Below are positions 48,160-57,660 of a DNA stretch of 64,000 bases, piece by piece. The notes under the pieces were generated by a model that worked only from the letters and a program-made list of their open reading frames with translations, was not told where the DNA came from and searched no databases. A program made the translations under genes and the position numbers. This DNA comes from Lysobacter sp. GTDB lineage: Bacteria; Pseudomonadota; Gammaproteobacteria; Xanthomonadales; Xanthomonadaceae. The DNA is taken from NCBI GenBank assembly GCA_011526085.1, contig WYBC01000040.1, positions 62,001 to 126,000 on the forward strand, in the 5' to 3' direction. Each line of letters starts with the position of its first letter. The stretch's first letter is position 1.

Positions 48160-50592
48160 ATGTTCGATCTGCGTTTCGCGCTGGCCCTGCTGGCGGGCAC
48201 GATGGCCTGCCTGTGGCTGCCGGAGCCGCCCGGCGTCGTGCTGTTGTCCTGCATGGCGACGGCGGCGCTGCTGATCGCGACCGCACTGCCGCCACTGTCG
48301 CGAGGAAAGTCGCGCTGGCTGGCGGTGTTCGCGCTGGGATTCGCGCTGGCGGGCGCGCACGCCGTGCCGGTGCTGCATCGACAATTGCCGCCGCCGATGG
48401 AGCATCGCCAGGTCGCGCTGACCGGTACCGTCGTCGAACTGCCCCAGCACGAAGCCCGGCGCACGCGGTTCGTGCTGCGCATCGACGACACGCCCACCGT
48501 GCCGCACGCCCTGCGCGGCCGGCGCGTGCGCCTGGCGTGGTACGACGATTTCGATGCGCCGACGCCGCCGGTCGACGCCCCTCGGCTGCGGGTGGCCGCC
48601 GGCAGCCGCTGGACGCTGTCGGCGAAGCTGCGCGCGCCGCGTGGCCTGCGCAATCCGGGCGGCGTCGACGGCGAGAAATACGCGCTGGTCGAACGCATCG
48701 TCGCCACCGGCTACGTGCGCGACCCCGCATCCGCACGGGAAACGGCGCGTCCGCGCGGTCTGCATGCGTGGCGCGAGGCGATGTCGCGGCGGATCGCGAA
48801 GGCGGTGCGCACGGACGGCGCGCGGTTCGTGCGCGCGCTCGCCCTCGGCGACACCCGCGGGCTGAGCGACGACGACTGGTCGCGACTGCGCGCGACCGGG
48901 TTGACCCATCTGATCGCGATCTCCGGTTTCCATGTCGGCCTCGTTGCCGGTTTTTTCGCGCTCGCGGTGCGCGCGCTGTGGTGGCTGCTGCCGGCGCTGG
49001 GACGGCGGATGCCGCGGCCGCAGGCGGCGATCCTCGCGGCGCTGTGCGGCGCGGCGCTCTATGCCGCGCTCGCGGGGTTCGCGCTGCCGACGGTGCGCAC
49101 GGTGCTGATGATCGCGGTGGTGGCGGCGGCGCGACTGTCGCGTCGCGGCTGGCGGCCGGTGGATGCGCTGTCGCTGGCGTCGATCGCGGTGTTGCTGTGC
49201 GACCCGCTGTCGACGTTGACCGCCGGTTTCTGGCTGAGTTTCGGCGGCGTGGCGTGGCTGCTCTGGTGCCTGCCGCGCGGCAGCGGGCATCCGGTACGCG
49301 ATTTCCTCTCGGCGCAGGCGGTGGCGACCATCGGCCTGCTGCCGCTGGGAGCGGTGCTGTTCGGACAGGCATCGCTGGCCGGACCGTTCACCAATCTGAT
49401 CGCGATTCCCTGGTGGAGCCTGGTGGTGGTGCCGCTGTCGCTGCTGGGCACGGCGCTGGAAACGCTGCACGCCGGCTGGGGCGCGCCGCTGTGGCGCTTG
49501 GCCGCCGCGCTGTTCGATCCGAGCTGGCGGCTGTTCGCGTGGATCGGCGACAGCGCGCTGGCGCTGTGGTGGTTGCCGGAACCGGGCTGGTACGCCCTGC
49601 CGCTGGCGCTGCTGGCCGCGTTCTGCTGGCTGCTGCCCCGCGGTGCGCCCGGCAAGCCGCTGGCGTTGCTGCTGTGGCTGCCGCTGTTGTGGCCGGATCG
49701 GAATCTTCCGCGCCATGGCGAGGCGGAACTGGTGATGTTCGATGTCGGCCAGGGGCTGTCGGTGCTGGTGCGGACAAGACACCATCGCCTGCTGTTCGAC
49801 ATGGGCCCGGCGGTGCCCGAGGGCTTCGATGCCGGCGAGCGTGCGGTGGTGCCGGCGCTGCGGGCGCTGGGCGTGCGTGCGCTCGATGCGGCGGTGATCA
49901 GCCATGGCGACAACGACCATGCCGGCGGTTTCGCCGCGGTCGCCGCGGTCTTCCCGATCGCCCGGCGATACGCGCCGGAAGGCGGCGGGCTGGACACGAA
50001 GATCCCGGCGCTGAGACATCCCGGCCTGCGCCACTGCCGCGCCGATGCCGCGTGGACCTGGGACGGGGTGCGTTTCCGCTTCCTGCATCCGCCGCCGCAT
50101 TTCCCGTATCTGCGCAACGAATCCAGCTGCGTGCTGCGGGTGGAGACCGCGCACGGCGCGTTCCTGCTGACCGGCGACATCGGCGAGGTCGTCGAACGCG
50201 ATCTGCTGCGGCGCGACCCGGCCGCGGTACGGGCCGAGGTGGCGCTGGTCGCGCATCACGGCAGCGACGGCTCTTCCGATCCGGCCTTCGTCGCCGCCAC
50301 CGGGGCGCGGTTCGCGCCGGTCTCCGCCGGCTACGGCAACCGTTTCCGGCACCCGAAGCCGGCGGTGGTCGACCTCTGGCGTCATCACGGCGCGCGGACG
50401 CCGCTGACGGCCGAAGCCGGCGCGCTGCGGTTCCGGCTCGGGCCGGACGGTGTCGCGTTCGAGACCGAGCGCGGGCGCCATCGCCGGCTGTGGGATGCGG
50501 CCGGCAGGCAGGCCCGGGCGCGTCGGCTATCCTATGGCGACGACGACGGCACATCCCCGTGCCGCGGCGACGCCGGACGAGACACCCGATGA
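48160..50592 (+). CDS. comEC: DNA internalisation-related competence protein ComEC/Rec2
   Basis: An 810-residue polytopic membrane protein forming the inner-membrane DNA channel for natural transformation. It has an N-terminal DUF4131-like part with two hydrophobic segments, an OB-like soluble portion (VALTGTVVELPQHEARRTRFVLRID in two pieces), the Competence domain starting GLTHLIAISGFHVGLVAGF, and a C-terminal metallo-beta-lactamase-like domain with SHGDNDHAGG and VAHHGSDGSSDPAF. ATG 48160 was chosen over an earlier in-frame ATG because it follows GGAG and starts the hydrophobic N-terminus. It heads the lipid A run of genes. Confidence 0.95.
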   Translation: MFDLRFALALLAGTMACLWLPEPPGVVLLSCMATAALLIATALPPLSRGKSRWLAVFALGFALAGAHAVPVLHRQLPPPMEHRQVALTGTVVELPQHEARRTRFVLRIDDTPTVPHALRGRRVRLAWYDDFDAPTPPVDAPRLRVAAGSRWTLSAKLRAPRGLRNPGGVDGEKYALVERIVATGYVRDPASARETARPRGLHAWREAMSRRIAKAVRTDGARFVRALALGDTRGLSDDDWSRLRATGLTHLIAISGFHVGLVAGFFALAVRALWWLLPALGRRMPRPQAAILAALCGAALYAALAGFALPTVRTVLMIAVVAAARLSRRGWRPVDALSLASIAVLLCDPLSTLTAGFWLSFGGVAWLLWCLPRGSGHPVRDFLSAQAVATIGLLPLGAVLFGQASLAGPFTNLIAIPWWSLVVVPLSLLGTALETLHAGWGAPLWRLAAALFDPSWRLFAWIGDSALALWWLPEPGWYALPLALLAAFCWLLPRGAPGKPLALLLWLPLLWPDRNLPRHGEAELVMFDVGQGLSVLVRTRHHRLLFDMGPAVPEGFDAGERAVVPALRALGVRALDAAVISHGDNDHAGGFAAVAAVFPIARRYAPEGGGLDTKIPALRHPGLRHCRADAAWTWDGVRFRFLHPPPHFPYLRNESSCVLRVETAHGAFLLTGDIGEVVERDLLRRDPAAVRAEVALVAHHGSDGSSDPAFVAATGARFAPVSAGYGNRFRHPKPAVVDLWRHHGARTPLTAEAGALRFRLGPDGVAFETERGRHRRLWDAAGRQARARRLSYGDDDGTSPCRGDAGRDTR

Positions 50593-50657
50593 CATGCTGG
50601 GCGATCGGCGTCGTCCATGTCCCTGAATGAACAAGGCCCTGGGCCGGAGGATACGAC

Positions 50658-51323
50658 GTGCTGGAACTGGTCAAGGCGGGCGGATGGCCGATGATTCCCC
50701 TGCTGCTGCTGACGGTGGTCGCGCTGGGCATCATCCTCGAACGGTTCTGGACCCTCCGCCGCAAGACCGTGCTGCCGCCGGGGCTGGGCGACGAAGTGCG
50801 CGCCTGGGCGGCGCGCGGCAACCTCGACCCCTCCCACATCGATTCGCTCCGCCGCACCTCGCCGCTGGGCGCGCTGCTGGCGGCCGCGCTGGACGTGCGC
50901 CAGCGTCCCCGCGACCAGATCCGCGAACGCATCGAGGACGTGGGTCGCCATCTGGTCCACCGGATGGAGAAATTCCTCAACACCCTCGGCACGATCGCCG
51001 CCGCCGGCCCGCTGCTGGGCCTGTTCGGCACCGTGGTCGGCATGATCCAGATGTTCCTGGGCATCCTCGACAGCGGCATCGGCGACGTCAACGAGCTCGC
51101 CGGCGGCATCGGCAAGGCTCTGATCTGCACCGCCACCGGCATGATCGTCGCGATCCCGGCGCTGATGTTCCACCGCTATTTCCGCGGCCGCATCGCCGGC
51201 TACATCGTCGACATGGAGCACGAGGCGATCCAGTTGCTCGATACCCTGGACATGCCGCGCAACGCCTCGGCACCGATGTCCGCCGGCGCGCGCGGGATCA
51301 CGCCGCCGGTGTCGGGAACCTGA
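50658..51323 (+). CDS. exbB: ExbB-like proton channel (MotA/TolQ/ExbB family)
   Basis: A 221-residue inner-membrane protein with three membrane helices (about 10-30, 113-135, 155-180) and the family block LGTIAAAGPLLGLFGTVVGMI. Start GTG 50658 follows GGAGG at 50646-50650, which decides the start. With ExbD it uses the proton gradient to energise TonB-dependent transport. Its stop lies 5 bases before exbD. This exbB-exbD-msbA-lpxK order is standard in relatives. Confidence 0.95.
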   Translation: MLELVKAGGWPMIPLLLLTVVALGIILERFWTLRRKTVLPPGLGDEVRAWAARGNLDPSHIDSLRRTSPLGALLAAALDVRQRPRDQIRERIEDVGRHLVHRMEKFLNTLGTIAAAGPLLGLFGTVVGMIQMFLGILDSGIGDVNELAGGIGKALICTATGMIVAIPALMFHRYFRGRIAGYIVDMEHEAIQLLDTLDMPRNASAPMSAGARGITPPVSGT

Positions 51324-51328
51324 CCGCC

Positions 51329-51796
51329 ATGCGCATCCGCGATTTCCGCGCCGACGACGAGCCCGAGATCAACCTCGTGCCGCTGATCGACGTGATCCTC
51401 GTGCTGATCATCTTCTTCGTGGTCACCACCACCTTCGACGCGCGTTCGGTGCTGAAACTGCAGCTGCCGCAGGCCAACGGCGAGCCCAGCGAGGCGGCGT
51501 CGAAGGCGCTCAGCGTGCTGGTGAACGCCGAGGGCCGCTATTTCGTGCAGGACCGCGAGGCGCTGCGCACCGACGTGGAATCGCTCAAGCGCACGATCGT
51601 CGAAGTCGCCGGCGAAGACCGCAAGCGTCCGGTACTGCTGCGCGCCGACGCGCGCACGCCGCACCAGTCGGTGGTGACCGCGCTCGATGCGCTCGGCCAG
51701 CTCGGCTTCCGCCAGATCAGCATCGCGACCGCGCCGGAACAGCGCGCCGATGCATCGGCCACGCCGAAGCCGGCCCCGCCCGGAGCGCGCAAGTGA
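51329..51796 (+). CDS. exbD: ExbD/TolR-family biopolymer transport protein
   Basis: A 155-residue protein with one membrane helix (about 16-36: [17 protein letters not shown]) containing the essential Asp21, and a periplasmic domain including [24 protein letters not shown]. It partners ExbB in the TonB motor. The ATG at 51329 lies five bases after the exbB stop. Its stop overlaps the GTG start of msbA (GTGA). Confidence 0.95.
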   Translation: MRIRDFRADDEPEINLVPLIDVILVLIIFFVVTTTFDARSVLKLQLPQANGEPSEAASKALSVLVNAEGRYFVQDREALRTDVESLKRTIVEVAGEDRKRPVLLRADARTPHQSVVTALDALGQLGFRQISIATAPEQRADASATPKPAPPGARK

Positions 51797-53577
51797 GCCA
51801 GCCCGACCGCGCCCCGGCGTGGCCGATCTACCGCCGGCTGCTCGGGTTCGCCCGACCCTACCGGCCGCTGCTGGTGCTCGCGCTGGCCGGCATGCTGATC
51901 GAGGCCGCGGCCGGCTCCGCGTTCATGAAACTCATGGAGCCGGTGGTCAACGAGACCTTCATCAGCCGCAACACCACGCTCAGCCTGATCCTGCCGCTGA
52001 CCATCGTCGGCCTGTTCGTGGTCCGCGGCATCGCCGGCTACGTCACCGACGTGTGCATGGGCCGCTCCGCGCGCAGCATCGCCCGCGACCTGCGCGTGCG
52101 CGTGCTCGGCAAATACCTGCGCCTGCCCGGCCTGCGCTTCGACAGCGAACCGGTGCCGGCGATGCTGATGCGCCTGGGCTCGGACAGCGATCAGGTCGCG
52201 AACGCCGCGGTCGACGCCGCCAAGGTCATGCTGCAGCAGTCGTTCCAGATCATCGGCGCGCTGGCGGTGATGCTGTGGACCAGTTGGCAGGTCACCATCG
52301 CGATCCTGGTGATGGCGCCGCCGCTGGCGTTCCTGATGAACAAGGTCGCCCGGCGCTATCGACGTTTCAGCCATCGGGTGCAGGAAAGCGGCGGGCGCCT
52401 GCTGCAGGCCGCGGACCAGACCCTGAACAACCAGCAGGAAGTGAAGATCTACGGTGCGCAGGCCGCGGAACTGGGGCGCTACGGTGCGCTCGCCGACGAG
52501 AACCTGCGGCTCGCCATGAAGGTCGAATCCACCCGCAGCATTTCGTCGGCGGTGGTGCAGCTGATGGGCGCGATCGGTCTCGCGCTGCTGCTGTTCTTCG
52601 CCGGCCGCGAGGCCGTGGCCGGGCGGCTCAGCGCCGGCGGTTTCGTCACCCTGATGATGTCGATGATGGCGATGATCCCGGCGCTGAAGCAGCTCACCAA
52701 CGTGCAGAACATGCTGCAGAAGGGCATCGCCTCGGCGGAGCGCCTGTTCGGCGTGCTCGACGCCGAGGAAGAGCGCGACCAGGGCACGCACACCCTGGCG
52801 CGCGCGCGGGGCGCGCTGGAATTCCGTGCCGTCGGCGCGCGTTATCCGGGGCAGACGCAGCCGGCCCTGATCGACATTTCCTTCGTCGCGAAGCCGGGCA
52901 CGGTGACCGCGATCGTCGGCCGTTCCGGCAGCGGCAAGTCCACCCTGATCAAGCTGATCCCGCGCTTCTACGAACCCGAATCCGGCGACATCCTGCTCGA
53001 TGGCGAGCCGATCGCCGATTACCGTCTGGCCGACCTGCGCCGGCAGATCGCCCTGGTCGGGCAGCAGGTGATGCTGTTCGACGGCAGCGTCGCCGCCAAC
53101 GTGGCCTACGGCGAGCTCGCGACCGCGGGCGAAGACGGCGTGCGCCGCGCGCTGGATGCCGCGAACGCCAGCGAATTCGTCGACAAGCTGACCGAGGGCG
53201 CGGACACCGGCATCGGCAGCAAGGGCGGCCGGCTGTCCGGCGGGCAGCGGCAGCGGCTCGCCATCGCCCGCGCGATCCTCAAGGATGCGCCGATCCTGAT
53301 CCTCGACGAGGCCACCGCCGCGCTCGATACCGAATCCGAACGGCTGGTGCAGGATGCGCTCAACCGGCTGATGCCGGACCGCACCACGCTGGTCATCGCG
53401 CACCGGTTGTCGACGATCGAACACGCCGACCAGGTGCTGGTGCTCGATCAGGGCCGGCTGGTGGAGCGGGGCACCCACGCCGAACTGCTGGCGCACGGCG
53501 GGCTGTACGCGCATCTGCATCGCATGCAGTTCCGCGAGGCCGACGGCGCATCGGGCGGCGCAGACGCGCCGGCATGA
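51793..53577 (+). CDS. msbA: Lipid A export ABC transporter MsbA
   Basis: A 594-residue half-transporter that flips lipid A-core across the inner membrane. It has a six-helix membrane domain (about 25-315), then an ATPase with Walker [31 protein letters not shown], signature [16 protein letters not shown], Walker [13 protein letters not shown] and [12 protein letters not shown]. Start is GTG 51793, overlapping the exbD stop. Its stop overlaps the lpxK start (ATGA). Placement before lpxK identifies it as the true MsbA rather than the copy at 13367. Confidence 0.95.
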   Translation: MSQPDRAPAWPIYRRLLGFARPYRPLLVLALAGMLIEAAAGSAFMKLMEPVVNETFISRNTTLSLILPLTIVGLFVVRGIAGYVTDVCMGRSARSIARDLRVRVLGKYLRLPGLRFDSEPVPAMLMRLGSDSDQVANAAVDAAKVMLQQSFQIIGALAVMLWTSWQVTIAILVMAPPLAFLMNKVARRYRRFSHRVQESGGRLLQAADQTLNNQQEVKIYGAQAAELGRYGALADENLRLAMKVESTRSISSAVVQLMGAIGLALLLFFAGREAVAGRLSAGGFVTLMMSMMAMIPALKQLTNVQNMLQKGIASAERLFGVLDAEEERDQGTHTLARARGALEFRAVGARYPGQTQPALIDISFVAKPGTVTAIVGRSGSGKSTLIKLIPRFYEPESGDILLDGEPIADYRLADLRRQIALVGQQVMLFDGSVAANVAYGELATAGEDGVRRALDAANASEFVDKLTEGADTGIGSKGGRLSGGQRQRLAIARAILKDAPILILDEATAALDTESERLVQDALNRLMPDRTTLVIAHRLSTIEHADQVLVLDQGRLVERGTHAELLAHGGLYAHLHRMQFREADGASGGADAPA

Positions 53578-54641
53578 GCGGCGCGCACCGGCAACCTCCG
53601 GCCTACTGGTTCGACGGCAGTGCGCCGCCATGGCCCGCGCGCGCGCTGTCGGGCGTCTACGCCGGTGCGGTCGCCGCGCGTGCCGCGCTGTATCGCAAGG
53701 GCCTGCTGCGCAGCCGTCATCCCGGCCGGCCGGTGCTGGTGGTCGGCAATCTCATCGCCGGCGGCAGCGGCAAGACGCCGCTGACCATCGCGCTGGTCGA
53801 GCGCCTGCGTGCCGAAGGCCTGCAGCCGGGCGTCGCCAGCCGCGGCTACGGCCGTGCCCAGGCGGGCGTCGCGCGCTGGGTCGATGCCGCGACCGATCCC
53901 GCGCTCGGCGGCGACGAACCGGTGCTGATCGCGCGCCGCACCGGCGTACCGGTGCGCGTGGACGCCAATCGCGTCGCGGCGGCGACGGCGCTGGTCGAGG
54001 CGGGCTGCGACATCGTCGTCTGCGACGACGGCCTGCAGCATTACCGGCTTGCGCGCGACCTGGAGATCGAAGTGATCGATGGGCGCCGGCGGTACGGCAA
54101 CCGCAATCCACTGCCGGCCGGACCGATGCGCGAACCGCCCGAGCGCGGCGAACGCTGCGATTTCCGGGTGGTGAACCTCGGCGCCGACGTGGCCGCCGGC
54201 GAGGGCGCGCACGATGCCGGGCACGATGTTCCCGGGCACCCACAGGACGGCGCCGGTTTCGGCGAATGGCCGATGCGGTTGTCGTCGCGGGACGCCATGG
54301 CCCTGCGCGGATCGCGCAACGTGCCGCTGTCCGCCTTCGCGGGCCAGCGCGTGCATGCGGTCGCCGGCATCGGCGACCCCGAGCGGTTTTTCGCGATGCT
54401 GCGCGGTCTCGGCATGGCGGTGGTGCCGCACGCTTTTCCCGATCACCACCGCTACACCGCCGCGGATCTGTCCTTCGGCAGCGAACTGCCGGTGCTGATG
54501 ACCGAAAAGGACGCGGTGAAATGCGCCGCGCTCGCCGCCGACGGCCTGTACAGCGTGCCGATCCGCGCGCAACTGCCGGAAGCCTTCTGGGTGGCCCTGC
54601 TGGATCGCCTGCACGAAACGACGAAAGGACCCCGCGGATGA
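53574..54641 (+). CDS. lpxK: Tetraacyldisaccharide 4'-kinase
   Basis: A 355-residue membrane-associated kinase that phosphorylates the 4'-position of the lipid A disaccharide. It has the P-loop [17 protein letters not shown] (Lys67), the [10 protein letters not shown] segment, [21 protein letters not shown] and the C-terminal [10 protein letters not shown]. Its ends overlap both neighbours (ATGA at 53574-53577 and at 54638-54641). Confidence 0.95.
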   Translation: MSGAHRQPPAYWFDGSAPPWPARALSGVYAGAVAARAALYRKGLLRSRHPGRPVLVVGNLIAGGSGKTPLTIALVERLRAEGLQPGVASRGYGRAQAGVARWVDAATDPALGGDEPVLIARRTGVPVRVDANRVAAATALVEAGCDIVVCDDGLQHYRLARDLEIEVIDGRRRYGNRNPLPAGPMREPPERGERCDFRVVNLGADVAAGEGAHDAGHDVPGHPQDGAGFGEWPMRLSSRDAMALRGSRNVPLSAFAGQRVHAVAGIGDPERFFAMLRGLGMAVVPHAFPDHHRYTAADLSFGSELPVLMTEKDAVKCAALAADGLYSVPIRAQLPEAFWVALLDRLHETTKGPRG

Positions 54642-54916
54642 CGAGCACGAATACGCCGATGACCGGAACGCGATGGTTCCGGGCGCTGCTCGCGCTGCTC
54701 TCCGCCGGCTGGCTGGTGCCGATGTGGATGGGCGTGCGCACGCTGCTGGATTTCGTCGAGCTGGAACTGTGGCCGCTGTTGCTGCAGCAGCCGGAACTCA
54801 ATTCCTTCCCGTTCATTCCGTTCGCCGGCGATTGCTTCGCCGTCGCGTTCCTGTGGCTGGCCGCGGTCGTCTTCGGCTGGAGCTGGGCCGGCGTGGGCGC
54901 GCTGCAGAAGAGATGA
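54638..54916 (+). CDS. Small predicted inner-membrane protein
   Basis: A 92-residue protein with two hydrophobic segments (about residues 13-35 and 65-88), joined by a loop containing [16 protein letters not shown] do not recognise the family. It overlaps lpxK by ATGA and ends 4 bases before kdsB, so it is firmly inside the lipid A operon. In many gamma-proteobacteria a small Trm112-like (YcaR) gene occupies this site; this protein lacks its Cys/Pro motifs and is not one. Confidence 0.8.
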   Translation: MTSTNTPMTGTRWFRALLALLSAGWLVPMWMGVRTLLDFVELELWPLLLQQPELNSFPFIPFAGDCFAVAFLWLAAVVFGWSWAGVGALQKR

Positions 54917-54920
54917 CGCC

Positions 54921-55691
54921 ATGAGCATCGATTTCGTCGTCGCCATTCCCGCCCGCTACGCCGCCTCGCGGTTGCCGGGCAAGCCGCTGCGCCTGCTGGG
55001 CGGCGAGCCGCTGGTGCTGCACGTCGCGCGCCGGGCGCTGGCCGCGGGCGCGCGCGAGGTCTGGGTCGCCACCGACGACGCCCGCATCGCCGATGCGCTC
55101 GCCGGCAGCGGCGTGCGCATCGCGATGACCTCTCCCGACCACGCCTCCGGCACCGACCGTCTGGCCGAATGCGCGACCCGGGCCGGCTGGCCCGACGACA
55201 CCGTGGTCGTGAACCTGCAGGGCGACGAGCCGTTCGCGCCGGCGGCGGGGATCCGCGCCGTCGCCGACACCCTCGTCGCTTCCGGCGCGCCCATGAGCAC
55301 GCTGGCGACGCCGATCGAGACGGCCGAAGCGCTGTTCGACCCGAACACCGTCAAGCTGGTGCGCGCCGGCAACGGCGATGCCCTGTATTTCAGCCGCGCG
55401 CCGCTGCCGTGGGCGCGCGACGCCTTCGCCCTCGACCGCACGACCCTGCCGGCGGGCGGGCCCTGGCTGCGGCATATCGGCATCTACGGCTATCGCGCCG
55501 GATTCCTGACCGAATTCGCCGCGCTGCCGCCGTCGCCGCTGGAACGGATCGAATCGCTGGAACAGTTGCGGGCGCTGGAAGCCGGCCGCCGGATCGCGGT
55601 GGCGCTGACCCCGGCCGCGTTCCCGCCGGGCATCGACACCCCGGACGATCTGGCGCGCGCCGAGCGTTTCCTCGCGGCCGGCGGGGCCTGA
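54921..55691 (+). CDS. kdsB: 3-deoxy-manno-octulosonate cytidylyltransferase
   Basis: A 256-residue enzyme that makes CMP-Kdo for the LPS inner core. Motifs include [15 protein letters not shown], the [10 protein letters not shown] stretch, [24 protein letters not shown] and the final block [17 protein letters not shown]. Length and motifs match the family. It starts 4 bases after the small membrane protein and ends 2 bases before the phosphatase gene. Confidence 0.97.
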   Translation: MSIDFVVAIPARYAASRLPGKPLRLLGGEPLVLHVARRALAAGAREVWVATDDARIADALAGSGVRIAMTSPDHASGTDRLAECATRAGWPDDTVVVNLQGDEPFAPAAGIRAVADTLVASGAPMSTLATPIETAEALFDPNTVKLVRAGNGDALYFSRAPLPWARDAFALDRTTLPAGGPWLRHIGIYGYRAGFLTEFAALPPSPLERIESLEQLRALEAGRRIAVALTPAAFPPGIDTPDDLARAERFLAAGGA

Positions 55692-55693
55692 CC

Positions 55694-56158
55694 ATGCGCC
55701 TGCTGATGGTCTGTCTCGGCAACATCTGCCGCTCGCCCCTGGCCGAGGGCGCGCTGCGCACGCAACTGGCGCAGCGGCGTCTGGACTGGGTGGAGGTCGA
55801 TTCCGCCGGCACCGGCGGCTGGCACGCCGGCGAACCGCCGGATCGCCGCAGCATCGCGATCGCGGCCGAGGCCGGCGTCGATATCCGCGCCCAGCGCGCG
55901 CGCAAACTGCGCCCGGGCGACTTCGCGCACTTCGACTGGCTGCTCTGCGCCGACCGCAGCGTGCTGCGCGACGTGCGCGCGATGGCGCCGACCGGCGCAT
56001 CGGCGCAGGCCGCGCTGCTGCTGGAGTGGGCCGGGCAGGGCGACGGTGCCGAGATTCCCGACCCCTACACCGGCGATGCCGAGGATTTCCGCCGGGTCTG
56101 GGCGATGGTCGATGCCGCCGCGGTCGCGATCGCGGAACGACTGGTGCGCCCCCGTTGA
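55694..56158 (+). CDS. Low-molecular-weight protein-tyrosine phosphatase
   Basis: A 154-residue phosphatase with the P-loop CLGNICRS (Cys7, Arg13) right at the N-terminus and the general-acid loop DPYTG near residue 117. Bacterial members often act on tyrosine kinases that control exopolysaccharide or LPS export, so the position after kdsB is fitting, though no such kinase is in the window. The start ATG lies 2 bases after the kdsB stop. Confidence 0.94.
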   Translation: MRLLMVCLGNICRSPLAEGALRTQLAQRRLDWVEVDSAGTGGWHAGEPPDRRSIAIAAEAGVDIRAQRARKLRPGDFAHFDWLLCADRSVLRDVRAMAPTGASAQAALLLEWAGQGDGAEIPDPYTGDAEDFRRVWAMVDAAAVAIAERLVRPR

Positions 56159-56226
56159 TCGCCGACCGCCCCTCCGAGGGATGGCAGGTTGACGCTCGCG
56201 CCCTGACTGAGGATGCTGACCCACCC

Positions 56227-57654
56227 ATGGATACGAAGCCCGCCCCCGAATTTCCCGCCACCCTCGAGTGGCTGAATCTCGCCAAGCCGCTGCGGATGAC
56301 GCAATTGCGCGGCAAGATCACCGCGCTCGCGTTCGTCAACGCGGGTTCGGCCTGGTGCCAGCAGCGCCTCGCGGATCTCGCGACCCTGCGCAAGCGCCAC
56401 GCCGAATCCCTGCACGTGGTCGCGATCCATGTCCCGCGCTTCGATCATGAACGCGACCCGCGCCGCGCGCTGAAGCGCCTGCATCGTCTGCCCCTGGATT
56501 TTCCGATCGCCCACGATGCCGACTGGGTGATGTGGCAGCACTACGGCGTCGACGCCTGGCCCACGGTGGTGCTGCTCGACGGCGAGGGCCGGATCCGCGA
56601 CCGCATCGTCGGCGACACGCCCGTACGCGATCTCGATGCCCAGATCTCGAAGTTGCGCGCGGAAGCCGTGCCGCAGTCCGCGAATCCGGATCCCATCGAA
56701 TTGCGGCGCAATCACGAGCCCGATCTGCCGCTGCGTTTCCCGATGGGCATCGTCGCCAACGCCCAGTACGTCTACGTCGTCGATTCCGGCCACCATCGCG
56801 TGCTGGAATGCACGCCGACCGGTCGCATCCACCGCCAGTTCGGCAGCGGCGGCCCGGGCTTCATCGATGGCCCCATGGAACTCGCCGCGTTCCAGAACCC
56901 GCAGGGCGTGTGCCTGCAGCGCGACGCCCTGTACGTCGCCGACACCGGCAACCATGCGGTCCGCCGGATCAAACTCAGCACCGGCGATGTCGATACCCTC
57001 GTCGGCGCCGGTCGCCATGGCGCCCCGGTCGAGGGCGTGGTCCACGATCCGCGTTCGGTCGCGCTGGACCAGCCGCGCGCGGTGGCGGTCTCGCCCTCGA
57101 ATCTCGTCTGCATCGCCACCGCCGGCGACAATCGCATCTGGGCCTACGATCTCGGCGAGCGTTCGCTCCGGCTGCTGGCCGGTTCGGGCGCGATGGACAT
57201 GATCGATGGCGAAGGTCCGGCCGCCGCGTTCGTGGGCCCGAGCGCCCTGTCCGTCGTGCAGCAGATCCTCTACGTCTGCGACGAGGCCGGTTCGGCGATC
57301 CGCAGCGTCCACCTGCGCACGCGCCAGGTGACTACCCTGGTCGGCCAGGGTGCCTGGCGTTTCGGCAACGTCGAAGGGTCGCGCACCGATGCCCTGCTGC
57401 AGCAGCCGCAGGCGATCGCCCTCGACGGCACCGCGCCGGTGCTGTGGATCGCCGACAGCGGCAACGACCAGTTGCGCACCCTGCGCCTCGGCGGCGGCGA
57501 AGTGAGCACGATCAGCCTGCCGCAGCGCCTGCACGGGCCCGCCGGCCTGGCGGTGCTCAACGGCGTGGTCTGGATCGCCGATACCGACGCCCACGCGGTG
57601 CTGCGTTTCGATACCGGCGATGGCAGCCTGCGCCAGATCCCCATCGGTGAATGA
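56227..57654 (+). CDS. Thioredoxin-like / NHL-repeat fusion protein
   Basis: A 475-residue protein. Residues about 1-145 form a thioredoxin-like domain: LAFVNAGSAWCQQRL, VVAIHVPRFDHERDPRRALKR, HYGVDAWPTVVLLDGEGR. Residues about 165-475 hold NHL beta-propeller repeats with units such as VYVVDSGHHRVLECTPTG, LYVADTGNHAVRRIKLSTG and LWIADSGNDQLRTLRLGGG. The layout equals NHLRC2 of animals. The redox site has a single Cys44 (WCQQR) in place of WCxxC, so disulfide exchange of the usual kind is unlikely. No signal peptide is seen. It ends 6 bases before uvrC. Confidence 0.88.
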   Translation: MDTKPAPEFPATLEWLNLAKPLRMTQLRGKITALAFVNAGSAWCQQRLADLATLRKRHAESLHVVAIHVPRFDHERDPRRALKRLHRLPLDFPIAHDADWVMWQHYGVDAWPTVVLLDGEGRIRDRIVGDTPVRDLDAQISKLRAEAVPQSANPDPIELRRNHEPDLPLRFPMGIVANAQYVYVVDSGHHRVLECTPTGRIHRQFGSGGPGFIDGPMELAAFQNPQGVCLQRDALYVADTGNHAVRRIKLSTGDVDTLVGAGRHGAPVEGVVHDPRSVALDQPRAVAVSPSNLVCIATAGDNRIWAYDLGERSLRLLAGSGAMDMIDGEGPAAAFVGPSALSVVQQILYVCDEAGSAIRSVHLRTRQVTTLVGQGAWRFGNVEGSRTDALLQQPQAIALDGTAPVLWIADSGNDQLRTLRLGGGEVSTISLPQRLHGPAGLAVLNGVVWIADTDAHAVLRFDTGDGSLRQIPIGE

Positions 57655-57660
57655 CGGCGA

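Noticed and set aside
54638-54916. Trm112/YcaR-family protein between lpxK and kdsB
   Set aside because: The protein has two membrane segments and lacks the Cys/Pro features of Trm112.
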